NCBI RefSeq assembly: GCF_900250115.1
Contig: NZ_LT984803.1
Coordinates: 496,001-560,000 of the forward strand
DNA: 64,000 nt
Origin: Cupriavidus taiwanensis
GTDB taxonomy: Bacteria > Pseudomonadota > Gammaproteobacteria > Burkholderiales > Burkholderiaceae
Direction: 5' to 3'
The notes under the pieces are model-generated. The model was not told the origin of the DNA. It saw only the letters and a list, made by a program, of their open reading frames with translations, and did no database searches. Positions 1 to 8,890 of the stretch are shown piece after piece. The translations under genes and the position numbers were made by a program. Numbering within the stretch: the first letter of the stretch is position 1; each line of letters opens with the position of its first letter.

Positions 1-617
1 CCTCGCAGGCCGCCGACATCACCGGCTTCAAGGCCGAGGTGGTGCCGGTGGGCGAGGACCAGGCGCCGCTGATCGAGCAGACCAACGAGATCGTGCGCCG
101 CATCAACCACCAGGTCGGCCGCGACGTGCTGCCCGAGTGCAAGGCGATGATTCCGCAGTTCGGCCGCCTGCCCGGCGTCGACGGCAAGGCCAAGATGAGC
201 AAGTCGATGGGCAATGCGATCGCGCTGGGGGCCGCGCCCGAGCAGATCAAGGCCGCGGTGCACAGCATGTACACCGATCCCAACCACCTGCGCGTGTCGG
301 ATCCCGGCCAGGTCGAGGGCAACGTGGTGTTCACTTACCTGGATGCGTTCGATCCGAACACAGAGGAAGTCCAGGCGCTCAAGGAACATTACCAGCGCGG
401 CGGGCTTGGCGACATGGTGCTCAAGCGCCGCATCGAAGGCGTGCTGCAGGACATGCTGGCGCCGATCCGCGAGCGCCGCGAAGCGCTGGCCAAGGATCCG
501 GACTATGTCTTCGACATCCTGCGCCAGGGCACCGCGAAGGCGCGCGCGCTGACCCAGCAGACGCTGGAAGAAGTGCGCGACGCGCTCGGCATGTTCTCGT
601 TCGAGTCACGCCGGTAA
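1..617 (+). CDS. trpS: Tryptophanyl-tRNA synthetase, 3' part
   Basis: Charges tRNA-Trp with tryptophan in the cytoplasm (class I aminoacyl-tRNA synthetase). The open frame enters from the left edge (first full codon at base 3), so only the C-terminal ~205 residues are present. The class I signature KMSKS is visible in GKAKMSKSMGN (bases about 187-213), followed by the helical C-terminal part typical of TrpRS; the segment DPNHLRVSDPG also fits the family. It ends in TAA at 615-617. A palindromic repeat lies downstream and the next gene is convergent. The N-terminal HIGH-containing half is outside the window. Confidence 0.95.
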   Translation, partial: SQAADITGFKAEVVPVGEDQAPLIEQTNEIVRRINHQVGRDVLPECKAMIPQFGRLPGVDGKAKMSKSMGNAIALGAAPEQIKAAVHSMYTDPNHLRVSDPGQVEGNVVFTYLDAFDPNTEEVQALKEHYQRGGLGDMVLKRRIEGVLQDMLAPIRERREALAKDPDYVFDILRQGTAKARALTQQTLEEVRDALGMFSFESRR

Positions 618-681
618 ATTCGGGACGCCGGCCAGGCGGCACTGGTTCGGGTGCTCCCAAGCCGCCCGAACTCGCCTGATC

Positions 682-747
682 AAGGTGTTCCCCTCTCCCC
701 TCAGGGGGAGAGGGCCGGGTGAGGGGTGGGCTGGCAAGGCACCACAC
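682..747. repeat. Dispersed palindromic repeat, copy 1
   Basis: Inverted repeat CCCTCTCCCC (691-700), four-base loop, GGGGAGAGGG (705-714), followed by GTGAGGGGTGG and GCAAGGCACCAC. The unit 682-747 matches the unit at 60842-60903 at most positions, including both flanks of the hairpin. It lies between the convergent ends of trpS and the EamA gene, where the hairpin could also help termination. Confidence 0.8.
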
Positions 748-788
748 AAAGCAAGGCCAGCGGGTTTTAACGCAACCCGGTCAGCCCC

Positions 789-1694
789 TCACGCCCTGCG
801 ATTCACCAGCACGATCCCCGCCAGCACCAGCACGGCGGCCACCGCAAAGCGCGGGCCCACGGCGTCGTGCATCAGCACCACGCCGAAGGCGACCCCGAAC
901 AGCGGCGTCAGGAAGGAAAACACCGACAGCCGCGACGCCAGGTAGCGCTGCAGCAGCCAGAACCAGGTCAGGTAGCTGGCAAAGGCGATCAGCACTGACT
1001 GATAGAACAGGCTGGCCAGCACCACGCCGTCGAGCTGCACGGTTGCGGTCTGGCCGCCGGCCAGCGCCATGCCGAGCAGCATCACCGCGGACACGGCCAG
1101 CTGGTACAGCAGGGTCTTGCTGGCCGGCGCGCCGGCCAGCGGGCTGGCGCGCACCACCACGGTGGTGGCCGCCCACAGCGCGCCGGCGAGGATGCCGAGC
1201 GCATCGCCCAGCAGCGTGCTGCCATGCGCCGACGGCGCGGCGATGCCATCGGCAAACGCCAGCGCCATGCCGGCGAACGCCAGTACCACGCCCAGCCATT
1301 GCCCGGGTCGCAGCCGTTCGCCCGGTACCACCGCATGCAGCCCCAGCGCGGTGAAGATCGGCGCGGTGTACAGGAACACCGCCATGCGCGAGGCCGTGGT
1401 GTGCCCCAGGCCGACGAAGATGCAGAAGAACTCCGCCCCGAACAGCAGCCCGGCCAGCAGGCCGGCGTTGAGCGTGCCGTCGCGCCGCCACAGCGGGGTG
1501 CCGCGCCACGCCGCGAAGCCGAACACCAGCAGCGCCGCCACCGCCGAGCGCACCCCGGCCTGCAGCACCGCGCCCATCAGCGGCGCGGTCACCTTGATCA
1601 CCACCTGCTGCAGTCCCCAGGCGGCGCACAGCACCACCATCAGGCCGATGGCGGTGCCGTCGAGCGGCTGGCGCGCGAGGCCTTGCGTGCTCAC
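789..1694 (-). CDS. EamA/DMT-family membrane transporter
   Basis: Inner-membrane protein of the drug/metabolite transporter superfamily, probably exporting a small metabolite; the substrate cannot be read from sequence. The 301-residue product has about ten hydrophobic segments arranged as two EamA repeats, the normal architecture and length. It probably starts at GTG 1694 (GAAGG lies eight bases upstream in the sense direction). The start is only 11 bp after the gloA stop, so the two genes are probably co-transcribed as the distal end of the glyQ-to-gloA run. Confidence 0.85.
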   Translation of the reverse strand: MSTQGLARQPLDGTAIGLMVVLCAAWGLQQVVIKVTAPLMGAVLQAGVRSAVAALLVFGFAAWRGTPLWRRDGTLNAGLLAGLLFGAEFFCIFVGLGHTTASRMAVFLYTAPIFTALGLHAVVPGERLRPGQWLGVVLAFAGMALAFADGIAAPSAHGSTLLGDALGILAGALWAATTVVVRASPLAGAPASKTLLYQLAVSAVMLLGMALAGGQTATVQLDGVVLASLFYQSVLIAFASYLTWFWLLQRYLASRLSVFSFLTPLFGVAFGVVLMHDAVGPRFAVAAVLVLAGIVLVNRRA

Positions 1695-1705
1695 GGCGCC
1701 GGCCT

Positions 1706-2113
1706 TCAGGGACGGCTGGCGTCGCGGGTGGAATGGCGCTCGATCAGTTCGATCTTGTAGCCGTCAGGGTCTTCGACGAAGGCGATCACGGTGGTGCCGC
1801 CCTTGACCGGGCCGGCTTCGCGCGTGACCTTGCCGCCGGCGGCGCGGATGCGCTCGCAGGCGGCCGCGGCATCGTCGGTTTCCAGCGCGATGTGGCCGTA
1901 GGCGGTGCCGAGGTCGTAGCTGTCGACGCCGTAGTTGTAGGTCAGCTCCAGCACCGCGGTTTCGCTCTCGGGGCCATAGCCGACGAAGGCGAGGCGGTAC
2001 TTGTACTCGGGGTTGTCGCTCTGGCGCAGCAGCTGCATGCCGAGCACGCGCGTGTAGAAATCGATGGAGCGCTGCATGTCGCCGACGCGCAGCATGGTGT
2101 GGAGGAGTCGCAT
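1706..2113 (-). CDS. gloA: Lactoylglutathione lyase (glyoxalase I)
   Basis: Converts the hemithioacetal of methylglyoxal and glutathione to S-lactoylglutathione, the first step of methylglyoxal detoxification in the cytosol. The 135-residue protein begins [10 protein letters not shown] and carries all four metal ligands at the positions known for the Escherichia coli nickel enzyme: His5, Glu56, His74 and Glu122. Length is as expected for the short bacterial type. It starts at ATG 2113, 95 bp after the upstream metalloprotease gene, and is followed after 11 bp by the EamA transporter gene. Confidence 0.96.
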   Translation of the reverse strand: MRLLHTMLRVGDMQRSIDFYTRVLGMQLLRQSDNPEYKYRLAFVGYGPESETAVLELTYNYGVDSYDLGTAYGHIALETDDAAAACERIRAAGGKVTREAGPVKGGTTVIAFVEDPDGYKIELIERHSTRDASRP

Positions 2114-2208
2114 GGGAGGGCCTTCAACTGTTATCGGTATAAGAAGGCGCCATTTTAGTGCCTTTGGCCGAAAGCCACCGGGATCAGTCCCAGTACCGGC
2201 AGCGGCCC

Positions 2209-3078
2209 TCAGAACGTCGGCAGCAGCTCGGGCGGGTGCGCGCGCAATTGCGCGCGAGCGTCACGGAACTCGGGAAAGATCGACTCGACGGTTTCCCAGA
2301 AGCGCGGGCCGTGGTTCATTTCCTTCAGGTGCGCCAGTTCATGCGCGGCGACATAGTCGATCATCGACAGCGGGAAATGCATCAGGCGCCAGTTCAGCCG
2401 GATCTTGCCGTCGGCGGTGCAGCTGCCCCAGCGCGTCGCGGCCGAAGTCAGCGCGAAGCCGGTGTGGCGCACGCCGAGCCTGGCGGCATAGAGGTCCAGC
2501 CGCTCGGCCAGCAGGCGGCGCGCCTGCTGCTGCAGCCAGCCCTGCACGCGGTCCTTGATCTGCTGCTCCTCGGCGTGCGCCGGCAGCGCCAGGTGCAGCA
2601 CGCGGCGGTCGGCATCGAACAGCAGCGCGCCGATCGGCGACTCCAGCGCCAGCGTCAGCGGCTGGCCGAGGAAGGGCAGGGCCGCGCCCTCGCGCCATTG
2701 GACCGTCGGCAGCACGCGGCGCGCTTCGCGGTGGCGCCACTCGCCCAGCTTGTTGAAGATCCAGCGCTGCTTTTCCAGGATGGCCGCCTCGATATCGGCC
2801 AGCGTGACCCAGCGCGGCGCCGTGATCGACAGGCCGCGGTCATCGATGGTGAAGCCGATGGTGCGGCGCGCCGAGCGCTTGACGGTGTAGTGCAGCGGCC
2901 GCTCGCCGATCTGCAGCAGGCGCGCGTTGGGCTGCGGCACCGGCCACGCCGGCACCTGCTGCGGATGCGGCGGCTCCGGTGCCAGCGGCGCCGCCGGTTG
3001 CGGCGCGTGGGCGGGTTCCGCCAGCGGCAGTTCCAGCTGCGCGCCGTCGGCCTCCGCGGCGGGTCGCAGCAGCTTCAT
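2209..3078 (-). CDS. YgjP/SprT-like zinc metalloprotease (DUF45/M48-like)
   Basis: Predicted cytoplasmic metal-dependent hydrolase of the YgjP family. The C-terminal half shows the zinc site [11 protein letters not shown] (HExxH plus a third His) after the family segment [18 protein letters not shown]. The first ~45 residues are Pro/Ala-rich and probably disordered, so the 289-residue chain is longer than the ~170-residue enterobacterial homologue. The start at 3078 is set by an ATGA overlap with the plsC stop, which suggests translational coupling. The physiological substrate is unknown. Confidence 0.85.
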   Translation of the reverse strand: MKLLRPAAEADGAQLELPLAEPAHAPQPAAPLAPEPPHPQQVPAWPVPQPNARLLQIGERPLHYTVKRSARRTIGFTIDDRGLSITAPRWVTLADIEAAILEKQRWIFNKLGEWRHREARRVLPTVQWREGAALPFLGQPLTLALESPIGALLFDADRRVLHLALPAHAEEQQIKDRVQGWLQQQARRLLAERLDLYAARLGVRHTGFALTSAATRWGSCTADGKIRLNWRLMHFPLSMIDYVAAHELAHLKEMNHGPRFWETVESIFPEFRDARAQLRAHPPELLPTF

Positions 3079-3839
3079 GCGGCCGACTCGCTGCGCTGCG
3101 CGGCCCGGTAGCTGTCGGGGTCGATGCGGCGCATGTCCTGTTCGATCCATGCCGCCACTTCCTGGTTGAGCTGGTCGGCGGTCTTGTTGGCCGAGGCGAT
3201 CGGCGGGCCGACCGAGATCGTCACCATGCCCGGATATTTCATAAAGGAGTTGCGCGGCCAGACCCGGCCCGAGTTGACCGCCATCGGCAGCACCCAGGCC
3301 CCGGTTTCCACCGCCAGGCGCGCGCCGCCGCTCTTGTAGCGCGGCTTTTGCAGGCCCGAGGGGGTGCGCGTGCCTTCCGGGAACATGATGATCCAGGCGC
3401 CTTCGGCCAGCCGCTCGCGACCCTGGCGCGCGGCCGAGGCAAACGCGCGCGTGCCTTCCTTGCGGTTGATATGGACCATCTTCAGCATGCCCAGCGCCCA
3501 GCCGAAGAACGGCACCAGCAGCAGCTCGCGCTTGAACACGAAGCACAGCGGCTTGGGCATCAGCGCGACGTAGGCCACGGTTTCCCAGGCCGACTGGTGC
3601 TTGGACAGCAGCACCACCGGCTTGTCGAGCATGCCGTCCATGTGCTCATGGCCCTCGATGCGGTACTGGATGCCGCAGATGACGCGCGCGGCGCCGATGA
3701 CCAGCCGCGGCCAGCCGCGCACGAAGCGGAAGCGCTGGTCGGCATTCATGAACGGGAACACCAGGAAGCAGGCGCAGGCGTAGGGCGGCGTCAGCACCAG
3801 CAGGTACAGCGCGAACAACAGGGAACGGAGGAACGTCAT
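3075..3839 (-). CDS. plsC: 1-acyl-sn-glycerol-3-phosphate acyltransferase
   Basis: Acylates lysophosphatidic acid to phosphatidic acid at the inner membrane in phospholipid synthesis. The 254-residue protein has an N-terminal membrane segment (about residues 5-30), the acyltransferase motif I as KHQSAWE with His81 (an HX4E variant of the usual HX4D), and motif III FPEGTRTP around residue 159. It lies between gmhB and the YgjP-like gene, overlapping the latter by four bases. The Glu in motif I departs from the textbook motif, but the rest of the family signature is intact. Confidence 0.93.
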   Translation of the reverse strand: MTFLRSLLFALYLLVLTPPYACACFLVFPFMNADQRFRFVRGWPRLVIGAARVICGIQYRIEGHEHMDGMLDKPVVLLSKHQSAWETVAYVALMPKPLCFVFKRELLLVPFFGWALGMLKMVHINRKEGTRAFASAARQGRERLAEGAWIIMFPEGTRTPSGLQKPRYKSGGARLAVETGAWVLPMAVNSGRVWPRNSFMKYPGMVTISVGPPIASANKTADQLNQEVAAWIEQDMRRIDPDSYRAAQRSESAA

Positions 3840-3890
3840 GCGGGGGGCGCAAATAGGGAATGGGTGCGGACGCGTGCGCCGCAGGCTCGG

Positions 3891-4517
3891 TCAGCCGGCG
3901 GCGGCATGCCCGCCCTGGCCACTGTGGCCACTCGGGCCGTTCTGGGCCGGCTGGCGTTGCCCGCCGTCGTTGCCGGTCAGCCAGCGGGCAAAGGCGCGCA
4001 GGTCGTCGTGCACCTGCGTGCCGGGCGGCAGCCCGCCCTGGTCGAGCGTCTTCAGGCCCTTGCCGCTGCGCACCAGGTGCGGCGCGCAGCCGACCGCCAC
4101 GCCGGCTTCCAGATCGCGCAGCGAATCGCCGACGATAGGCACGCCGCGCAGCTCGATGCCGAAGCGCTCGCTGATCTGTTCCAGCATGCCCGGGCGCGGC
4201 TTGCGGCACTCGCAGCCGTCCGCGGCGGTGTGGGGGCAGAAGAACACCGCCTCGACCCGCCCGCCCAGCCGTGCCAGCGCCGTATGCATTTTCTCGTGCA
4301 TGGCGTTGAGCGCGCTCATCTCGAACAGCCCGCGGCCGATGCCGGACTGGTTGCTGGCGATGACCACGCGGTAGCCAGCCTGGTTGAGCGCCGCGATGGC
4401 TTCCAGGCTGCCGTCGATCGGCACCCATTCATCGGGCGTCTTGATGAACTGGTCGCTGTCGAGGTTGACCACCCCGTCGCGGTCGAGGATGACAAACTTG
4501 GGCGGCGTCTGCGGCAT
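3891..4517 (-). CDS. gmhB: D-glycero-beta-D-manno-heptose-1,7-bisphosphate 7-phosphatase
   Basis: HAD-superfamily phosphatase that removes the 7-phosphate in ADP-heptose synthesis for the lipopolysaccharide core. Motif I LDRDGVVN is near the N terminus, a CPH...CEC cysteine/histidine cluster typical of the GmhB zinc loop follows, then KPRPG and the GDS of motif IV. Start chosen at ATG 4517 (MPQTPPKFVILDRDG), giving 208 residues; the open frame extends 30 codons further but only through Pro-rich sequence running towards the glyS stop. Gap to glyS is 43 bp. waaF at 47311, elsewhere in this window, acts in the same pathway. Confidence 0.93.
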   Translation of the reverse strand: MPQTPPKFVILDRDGVVNLDSDQFIKTPDEWVPIDGSLEAIAALNQAGYRVVIASNQSGIGRGLFEMSALNAMHEKMHTALARLGGRVEAVFFCPHTAADGCECRKPRPGMLEQISERFGIELRGVPIVGDSLRDLEAGVAVGCAPHLVRSGKGLKTLDQGGLPPGTQVHDDLRAFARWLTGNDGGQRQPAQNGPSGHSGQGGHAAAG

Positions 4518-4560
4518 GTGCGGCTCCGGCGGTTGCTTGGGGCGTGGCTGCAGGCGCGGC

Positions 4561-6684
4561 TCAGGCGGCCAGCTTGGAGATGTCGGCGACGCGGTTGGCC
4601 AGCGCATGCAGCGAGGCCAGCAGCGCCAGCCGGTTGGCGCGCAGCTGCGCGTCCTCGGCCATCACCATCACGTCGTTGAAGAACTGGTCGACGGCTTCGC
4701 GCAGCTGGGCCAGGTCGCGCAGCGCGGCGGTGAAGTCGCCGCTGGCGAAGGCGGCTTCGACGGCCGGGCGCACGCGCTCGATGGCAGCGTGCAGCGCGCC
4801 CTCGGCACCTTCCTGGAACAGCGCCGGGTTCACCGCGCCGACCGGCTCGGTGTTCTTGCGCAGGATGTTGGTGATGCGCTTGTTGGCGGCGGCCAGGGCC
4901 TCGGCCTCGGGCAGCGCGGCGAAGGTGCGCACCGCTTCCATGCGGCCCAGGATGTCATGCAGCCGGTCCGGGCGCAGGCTGACCACGGCCTCGACTTCAT
5001 TGGTGGTGTAGCCCTTGTCCTTCAGGTAGCCGCGCACGCGGTCGTACAGGAAGTCGAGGATGGCGTCGGGCGCCGGCTTGACCGCGGCGATGCCGGCAAA
5101 GGCCTGCTGCGTCAGCGCCAGCAGCGACGCGAGCGACAGCGCAAGCGGCTTCTCGATCAGCATGCGCAGGACGCCGAGCGCGTGGCGGCGCAGCGCGAAC
5201 GGGTCTTTCTCGCCGGTGGGCTGCAGGCCGATGCCCCAGATCCCGACCAGGGTCTCGAGCTTGTCGGCCAGCGCCACCGCGGTGCTGACCGAACCCGCAG
5301 GCAGCGCATCGCCGGCAAAGCGCGGGCGGTAGTGTTCGGAGCAGGCCAGCGCCACGTCCTCGGCTTCGTCGTCGTGGCGGGCGTAATAGGTGCCCATGGT
5401 GCCTTGCAGCTCGGGGAACTCGCCTACCATGTCGGTCAGCAGGTCGGCCTTGGCCAGTTCGGCGCCGCGCATCGCGGCGGCCTTGTCGGTGGCCACGCCG
5501 GCGGCGTTGAGCGCATCGGCGACATGGCCGGCGATCTGCTGCAGGCGCTGCACGCGGTCCAGCTGCGTGCCGATCTTGTTGTGGTAGACCACGCTGGCCA
5601 GTTGCGGCACGCGCGAGGCCAGGGTTTTCTTGCGGTCCTGGTCGAAGAAGAACTTGGCGTCGGCCAGGCGCGGGCGCACCACGCGCTCGTTGCCGCTGAT
5701 GATCGATTGCGGCGTCTCGGTGGCCAGGTTCGACACGATCAGGAAGCGGTTGCGCAGGTGTCCGTCGGCATCGGTCAGCGCGAAGTACTTCTGGTTGGTC
5801 TGCATGGTCAGGATCAGGCATTCCTGCGGCACCGCCAGGAAGGCTTCCTCGAAGTGGCAGGCGTACACCACCGGCCATTCCACCAGCGAGTTGACCTCAT
5901 CGAGCAGCGACTCGGGCATGATCACCTGGTCGGCGCCGGCTTCCTGCAGCAGCGCGCTGCGCATGCGCTCGCGGCGCTCTGCATAGCTGGCGACCACGCG
6001 CCCGGCGGACTCCAGCTGCTGCGCGTAGTCATTGGCGTGGGCGATCTCGATCAAGCCATGCGACAGGAAGCGATGGCCTTGCGTCAGGTTGCTGGCCTGC
6101 AGCCCCAGCAGCGTCACCGGCAGGATCTCGGCGCCGAACAGCGCGATCAGGCTGTGCGCCGGGCGCACGAAATGCACCGTGCTGCCGTCCGGGCGCTGGT
6201 AGCTCATGACCTTGGGGATCGGCAGCTTCGCCACGGTGTCTTCCAGCGTGGCCTGCAGCCCGGCGGCCAGCTCGGCGCCGCGCGCGGTATAGCGGTAGAA
6301 GAAGGCTTCGGCCTTGCCGTCGGAGGCGCGCTCCAGCGACTGCCAGTCGATCTCGGCAACGCCGACCGACTTGGCCAGCGCCGCCAGCTTCTTGGCCAGC
6401 GGGGCGGTCGGTTCGCCGTTGGCGTCCAGCGCCACCGACAGCGGCAGGACCTTCTCGCGCTGCTCGCGGTCCGGCGCGTTGCGGCGTACGCCGCTGACCA
6501 GCGCCGCCAGGCGGCGCGGGGTGGCGAACGGCGTCACGGTGGCGCCCGGCTCAAGCAGGTCGCGCTCGCCCAGGCCGGCGAACAGGCCCTGCGCGAAGGC
6601 GTCGCCCAGGCGCGCCAGCGCCTTGGGGGGCAGCTCTTCGGTGAACAGTTCGATCAGCAGCGAGTCGGTCAGGGGTTGCGACAT
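4561..6684 (-). CDS. glyS: Glycyl-tRNA synthetase beta subunit
   Basis: Beta chain of the bacterial alpha2-beta2 glycyl-tRNA synthetase; it binds tRNA-Gly and works with GlyQ. The 707-residue length and the opening [16 protein letters not shown] are characteristic, as is the C-terminal anticodon-binding-like region ([19 protein letters not shown]). It starts at ATG 6684 and lies 38 bp downstream of a small exported-protein gene that separates it from glyQ. Confidence 0.97.
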   Translation of the reverse strand: MSQPLTDSLLIELFTEELPPKALARLGDAFAQGLFAGLGERDLLEPGATVTPFATPRRLAALVSGVRRNAPDREQREKVLPLSVALDANGEPTAPLAKKLAALAKSVGVAEIDWQSLERASDGKAEAFFYRYTARGAELAAGLQATLEDTVAKLPIPKVMSYQRPDGSTVHFVRPAHSLIALFGAEILPVTLLGLQASNLTQGHRFLSHGLIEIAHANDYAQQLESAGRVVASYAERRERMRSALLQEAGADQVIMPESLLDEVNSLVEWPVVYACHFEEAFLAVPQECLILTMQTNQKYFALTDADGHLRNRFLIVSNLATETPQSIISGNERVVRPRLADAKFFFDQDRKKTLASRVPQLASVVYHNKIGTQLDRVQRLQQIAGHVADALNAAGVATDKAAAMRGAELAKADLLTDMVGEFPELQGTMGTYYARHDDEAEDVALACSEHYRPRFAGDALPAGSVSTAVALADKLETLVGIWGIGLQPTGEKDPFALRRHALGVLRMLIEKPLALSLASLLALTQQAFAGIAAVKPAPDAILDFLYDRVRGYLKDKGYTTNEVEAVVSLRPDRLHDILGRMEAVRTFAALPEAEALAAANKRITNILRKNTEPVGAVNPALFQEGAEGALHAAIERVRPAVEAAFASGDFTAALRDLAQLREAVDQFFNDVMVMAEDAQLRANRLALLASLHALANRVADISKLAA

Positions 6685-6722
6685 GAATCGTATCCAACAG
6701 GTTGTAGCGCGCGCGGCTTGGC

Positions 6723-7361
6723 TCAGCAGCGCGGCGAGAGATTAGGTTCGACGCCGGACAGCAGCCACAGGCCGTTCTGTTGCCGGAATTGCAGCGTGGT
6801 GTAGGCGCATTGCGCGGCCGCGGCGGCCGCCGCGGCGCTGGCGGCGCCATTGCCGCCGCCGCGGCTGCCCGCCGCCGGGAAGCGCGCGTCGATGCGGCGC
6901 AGGCGCTTGTCGTAGCGGATCTCGTCGATGCGCCCGCCCACCCAGAAATCGATCTTCGGCGGCAGCTGCGAGGCCGAGTAGTAGGTCTTGACCTTGCGCC
7001 GGGTGCGGCCGTTCTGGGTTTCCGTCTCGACCCAGGTCAGCGGATAGCGGATCGCGCTTTCATAGGCGCGCAGCGGCACCCGGTGCCAGCCCAGGTCGCG
7101 CTGGCCGGACAGGTCGCACGAGAACGAGCGCACCAGCTGCGTCCACTGGTCCAGCGCGTTCAGCGACGGCCGCCACTGGCGCGCCATCGCCTGCTGCAGC
7201 GCCTGCGCGTCGGCCTCGCACACATTGCTCAGTTCGGCCGGCAGCATCAGCACCTGCGCGCTGGGAGCGGCCTGTGCGCGCGCGCCCACGGCATTGCCGG
7301 CAGCGGCCAGCGTGGCGAGGGCCAGGGCGCAGCCCAGCGCGCTGCGCGCCAGCAGCCTCAT
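6723..7361 (-). CDS. Small exported protein of unknown function between glyQ and glyS
   Basis: I do not recognise a named family. The 212-residue product opens with [22 protein letters not shown], a typical Sec signal peptide, and is therefore probably periplasmic or membrane-anchored. Near residues 165-185 there is a Gly/Ala tract with eight consecutive Ala; the rest is a mixed alpha/beta-looking domain with [19 protein letters not shown] and a C-terminal [17 protein letters not shown]. Its start (7361) overlaps the glyQ stop as ATGA, so it is translationally coupled inside a glyQ-X-glyS operon. No catalytic motif was seen. Confidence 0.82.
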   Translation of the reverse strand: MRLLARSALGCALALATLAAAGNAVGARAQAAPSAQVLMLPAELSNVCEADAQALQQAMARQWRPSLNALDQWTQLVRSFSCDLSGQRDLGWHRVPLRAYESAIRYPLTWVETETQNGRTRRKVKTYYSASQLPPKIDFWVGGRIDEIRYDKRLRRIDARFPAAGSRGGGNGAASAAAAAAAAQCAYTTLQFRQQNGLWLLSGVEPNLSPRC

Positions 7362-8320
7362 GTCCGCGCTCCGTCGCGCTGGCCGCACATCGGGAAGCCG
7401 AGGGCTTCGCGCGAGTCGTAGTAGGCCTGCGCCACCTGGCGCGACAGGTTGCGGATGCGGCCGATATACGCCGCGCGCTCGGTGACCGAGATCGCGCCGC
7501 GCGCATCGAGCAGGTTGAAGGTGTGCGCGGCCTTGAGCACCTGCTCGTAGGCCGGCAGCGCCAGGCGCGTGCCGCTGTCCTGGCCGCTGTCCAGGCCGGA
7601 CTGGGCACCGTCGCCATTGCCCATCAGCCGCTTGGCCTCGCCCTCGTGCTCGGCGAAATGGCGGAACAGGATTTCGGTGTTGCTGTGCTCGAAGTTGTAG
7701 GTGGATTGTTCCACCTCGTTCTGGTGATACACGTCGCCGTAGGTCAGGCGGCGGGTCTCGCCGTTCTCGACCCATTCGGTCCAGACCAGGTCGTAGACGT
7801 TCTCGACCTTCTGCAGGTACATCGCCAGCCGTTCGATGCCGTAGGTGATTTCGCCCGTGATGGGCTTGCAGTCGATGCCGCCCACCTGCTGGAAGTAGGT
7901 GAACTGGGTCACCTCCATGCCGTTGAGCCAGACTTCCCAGCCCAGGCCCCAGGCGCCCAGCGTGGGGTTCTCCCAGTCGTCCTCGACGAAGCGGATGTCG
8001 TTCTGCTTCAGGTCCAGCCCGAGCGCCTCGAGCGAGCCCAGGTACAGCTCCAGGATGTTCTCCGGCGCGGGCTTGAGCACCACCTGGTATTGGTAGTAGT
8101 GCTGCAGCCGGTTCGGGTTCTCGCCGTAGCGGCCGTCCTTGGGGCGCCGCGACGGCTGCACGTAGGCGGCACGCCACGGCTCGGGGCCGATCGCGCGCAG
8201 GAAGGTGTGTACGTGGGAAGTGCCGGCGCCGACCTCCAGATCGATGGGTTGCAACAGCGCGCAGCCCTGCCGGTCCCAGTAGGCCTGCAGGGTCAGAATC
8301 ATTTGTTGGAAGGTCAGCAT
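7358..8320 (-). CDS. glyQ: Glycyl-tRNA synthetase alpha subunit
   Basis: Catalytic alpha chain of bacterial glycyl-tRNA synthetase. The start at ATG 8320 gives [20 protein letters not shown], the conserved family N terminus, and a normal length of 320 residues. Motifs such as [15 protein letters not shown] and PYRWVEPSRRP-like [19 protein letters not shown] are present. It is the first gene of a minus-strand run through glyS, gmhB, plsC and gloA. A TAGAAT that could be a -10 box lies at 8409-8414 on the minus strand, but no good -35 was seen. Confidence 0.97.
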   Translation of the reverse strand: MLTFQQMILTLQAYWDRQGCALLQPIDLEVGAGTSHVHTFLRAIGPEPWRAAYVQPSRRPKDGRYGENPNRLQHYYQYQVVLKPAPENILELYLGSLEALGLDLKQNDIRFVEDDWENPTLGAWGLGWEVWLNGMEVTQFTYFQQVGGIDCKPITGEITYGIERLAMYLQKVENVYDLVWTEWVENGETRRLTYGDVYHQNEVEQSTYNFEHSNTEILFRHFAEHEGEAKRLMGNGDGAQSGLDSGQDSGTRLALPAYEQVLKAAHTFNLLDARGAISVTERAAYIGRIRNLSRQVAQAYYDSREALGFPMCGQRDGART

Positions 8321-8564
8321 AGAAAGACTAGGTAGAGGCAAGCGGAGGCAAGCCGAGGACGCGCAGCGCGTGCCGGAGCCGCCGCATACGGATTTTGCCA
8401 AACCCTGAATTCTATCGGCTTTTTGGCGCGATGCCCGGTTTGGCAGGGCTGCATAGGGCACGCACCGATGGCCGGGCGGGTGCGCCACGGGCGTCAATGT
8501 CGGCCGCGCACAACGCATCGGGAAAATACTGACGCGGATTTCAAGTCGCGCCGCTGCTTGCCGA

Positions 8565-8584
8565 TAACGTTTTTGTATACAGTA
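8565..8584 (+). promoter_or_regulatory. LexA-box-like / GntR-type palindrome
   Basis: The 20 bases read TA-ACGT-N8-ACAG-TA. The right half is identical to the recA LexA box at 29874-29893 (TTTTT, one variable base, TATACAGTA) while the left half has two mismatches to CTGT. The same stretch contains TTGTATACAG, close to the TTGTATACAA palindrome bound by several FCD-type GntR regulators. It lies about 130 bp upstream of a 30-codon membrane ORF. Which protein binds, if any, is not decidable here. Confidence 0.4.
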
Positions 8585-8711
8585 TGAGTAAGCAACCCGT
8601 TTCAGAGCGTTGCGATTGACAGTCCGTGCCGGTGTGCAGGCGCGGCGGCTGCCCGGTCTTGCCGCGGCAGCCCGATGTCAGGAACTGATTATTGATGGGG
8701 ACATTCGGATC

Positions 8712-8804
8712 ATGGCACTTCTTTCTCGCAAACCTTATCTGGTCGCAATCGCGGTCATGATCGCCGCGGCCACCGTGTCCGTGGTGACCGGGTTGCTGAA
8801 CTGA
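8712..8804 (+). CDS. Candidate 30-residue single-helix membrane protein
   Basis: ATG 8712 to TGA 8804 encodes MALLSRKPYL followed by about 20 uninterrupted hydrophobic residues (VAIAVMIAAATVSVVTGLLN), i.e. a short basic N terminus and one transmembrane helix. A GGGG sits 11 bases upstream, slightly far for a Shine-Dalgarno. The frame is open back to a TTG at 8610, but that part is not hydrophobic and looks like leader. The ORF lies alone between the diverging glyQ and the end of lnt. Function unknown; the size and topology recall bacterial one-helix regulators and type I toxin peptides, but no homology is claimed. Confidence 0.5.
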   Translation: MALLSRKPYLVAIAVMIAAATVSVVTGLLN

Positions 8805-8890
8805 ACCGGCCGGCGCGCCGCTGACGCGTCCCTGGCTCCTGGCCTGCCGCGCTGGCCCGCGGCGCCCGGCGCCTGCCTGCTGTCGCGCCT

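Noticed and set aside
2979..6804. Long plus-strand open frames (566 and 806 codons) opposite plsC, gmhB and glyS
   Set aside because: They are antisense to genes with full family motifs and their products are Arg/Ala/Gly/His-rich, the usual shadow of GC-rich coding DNA.
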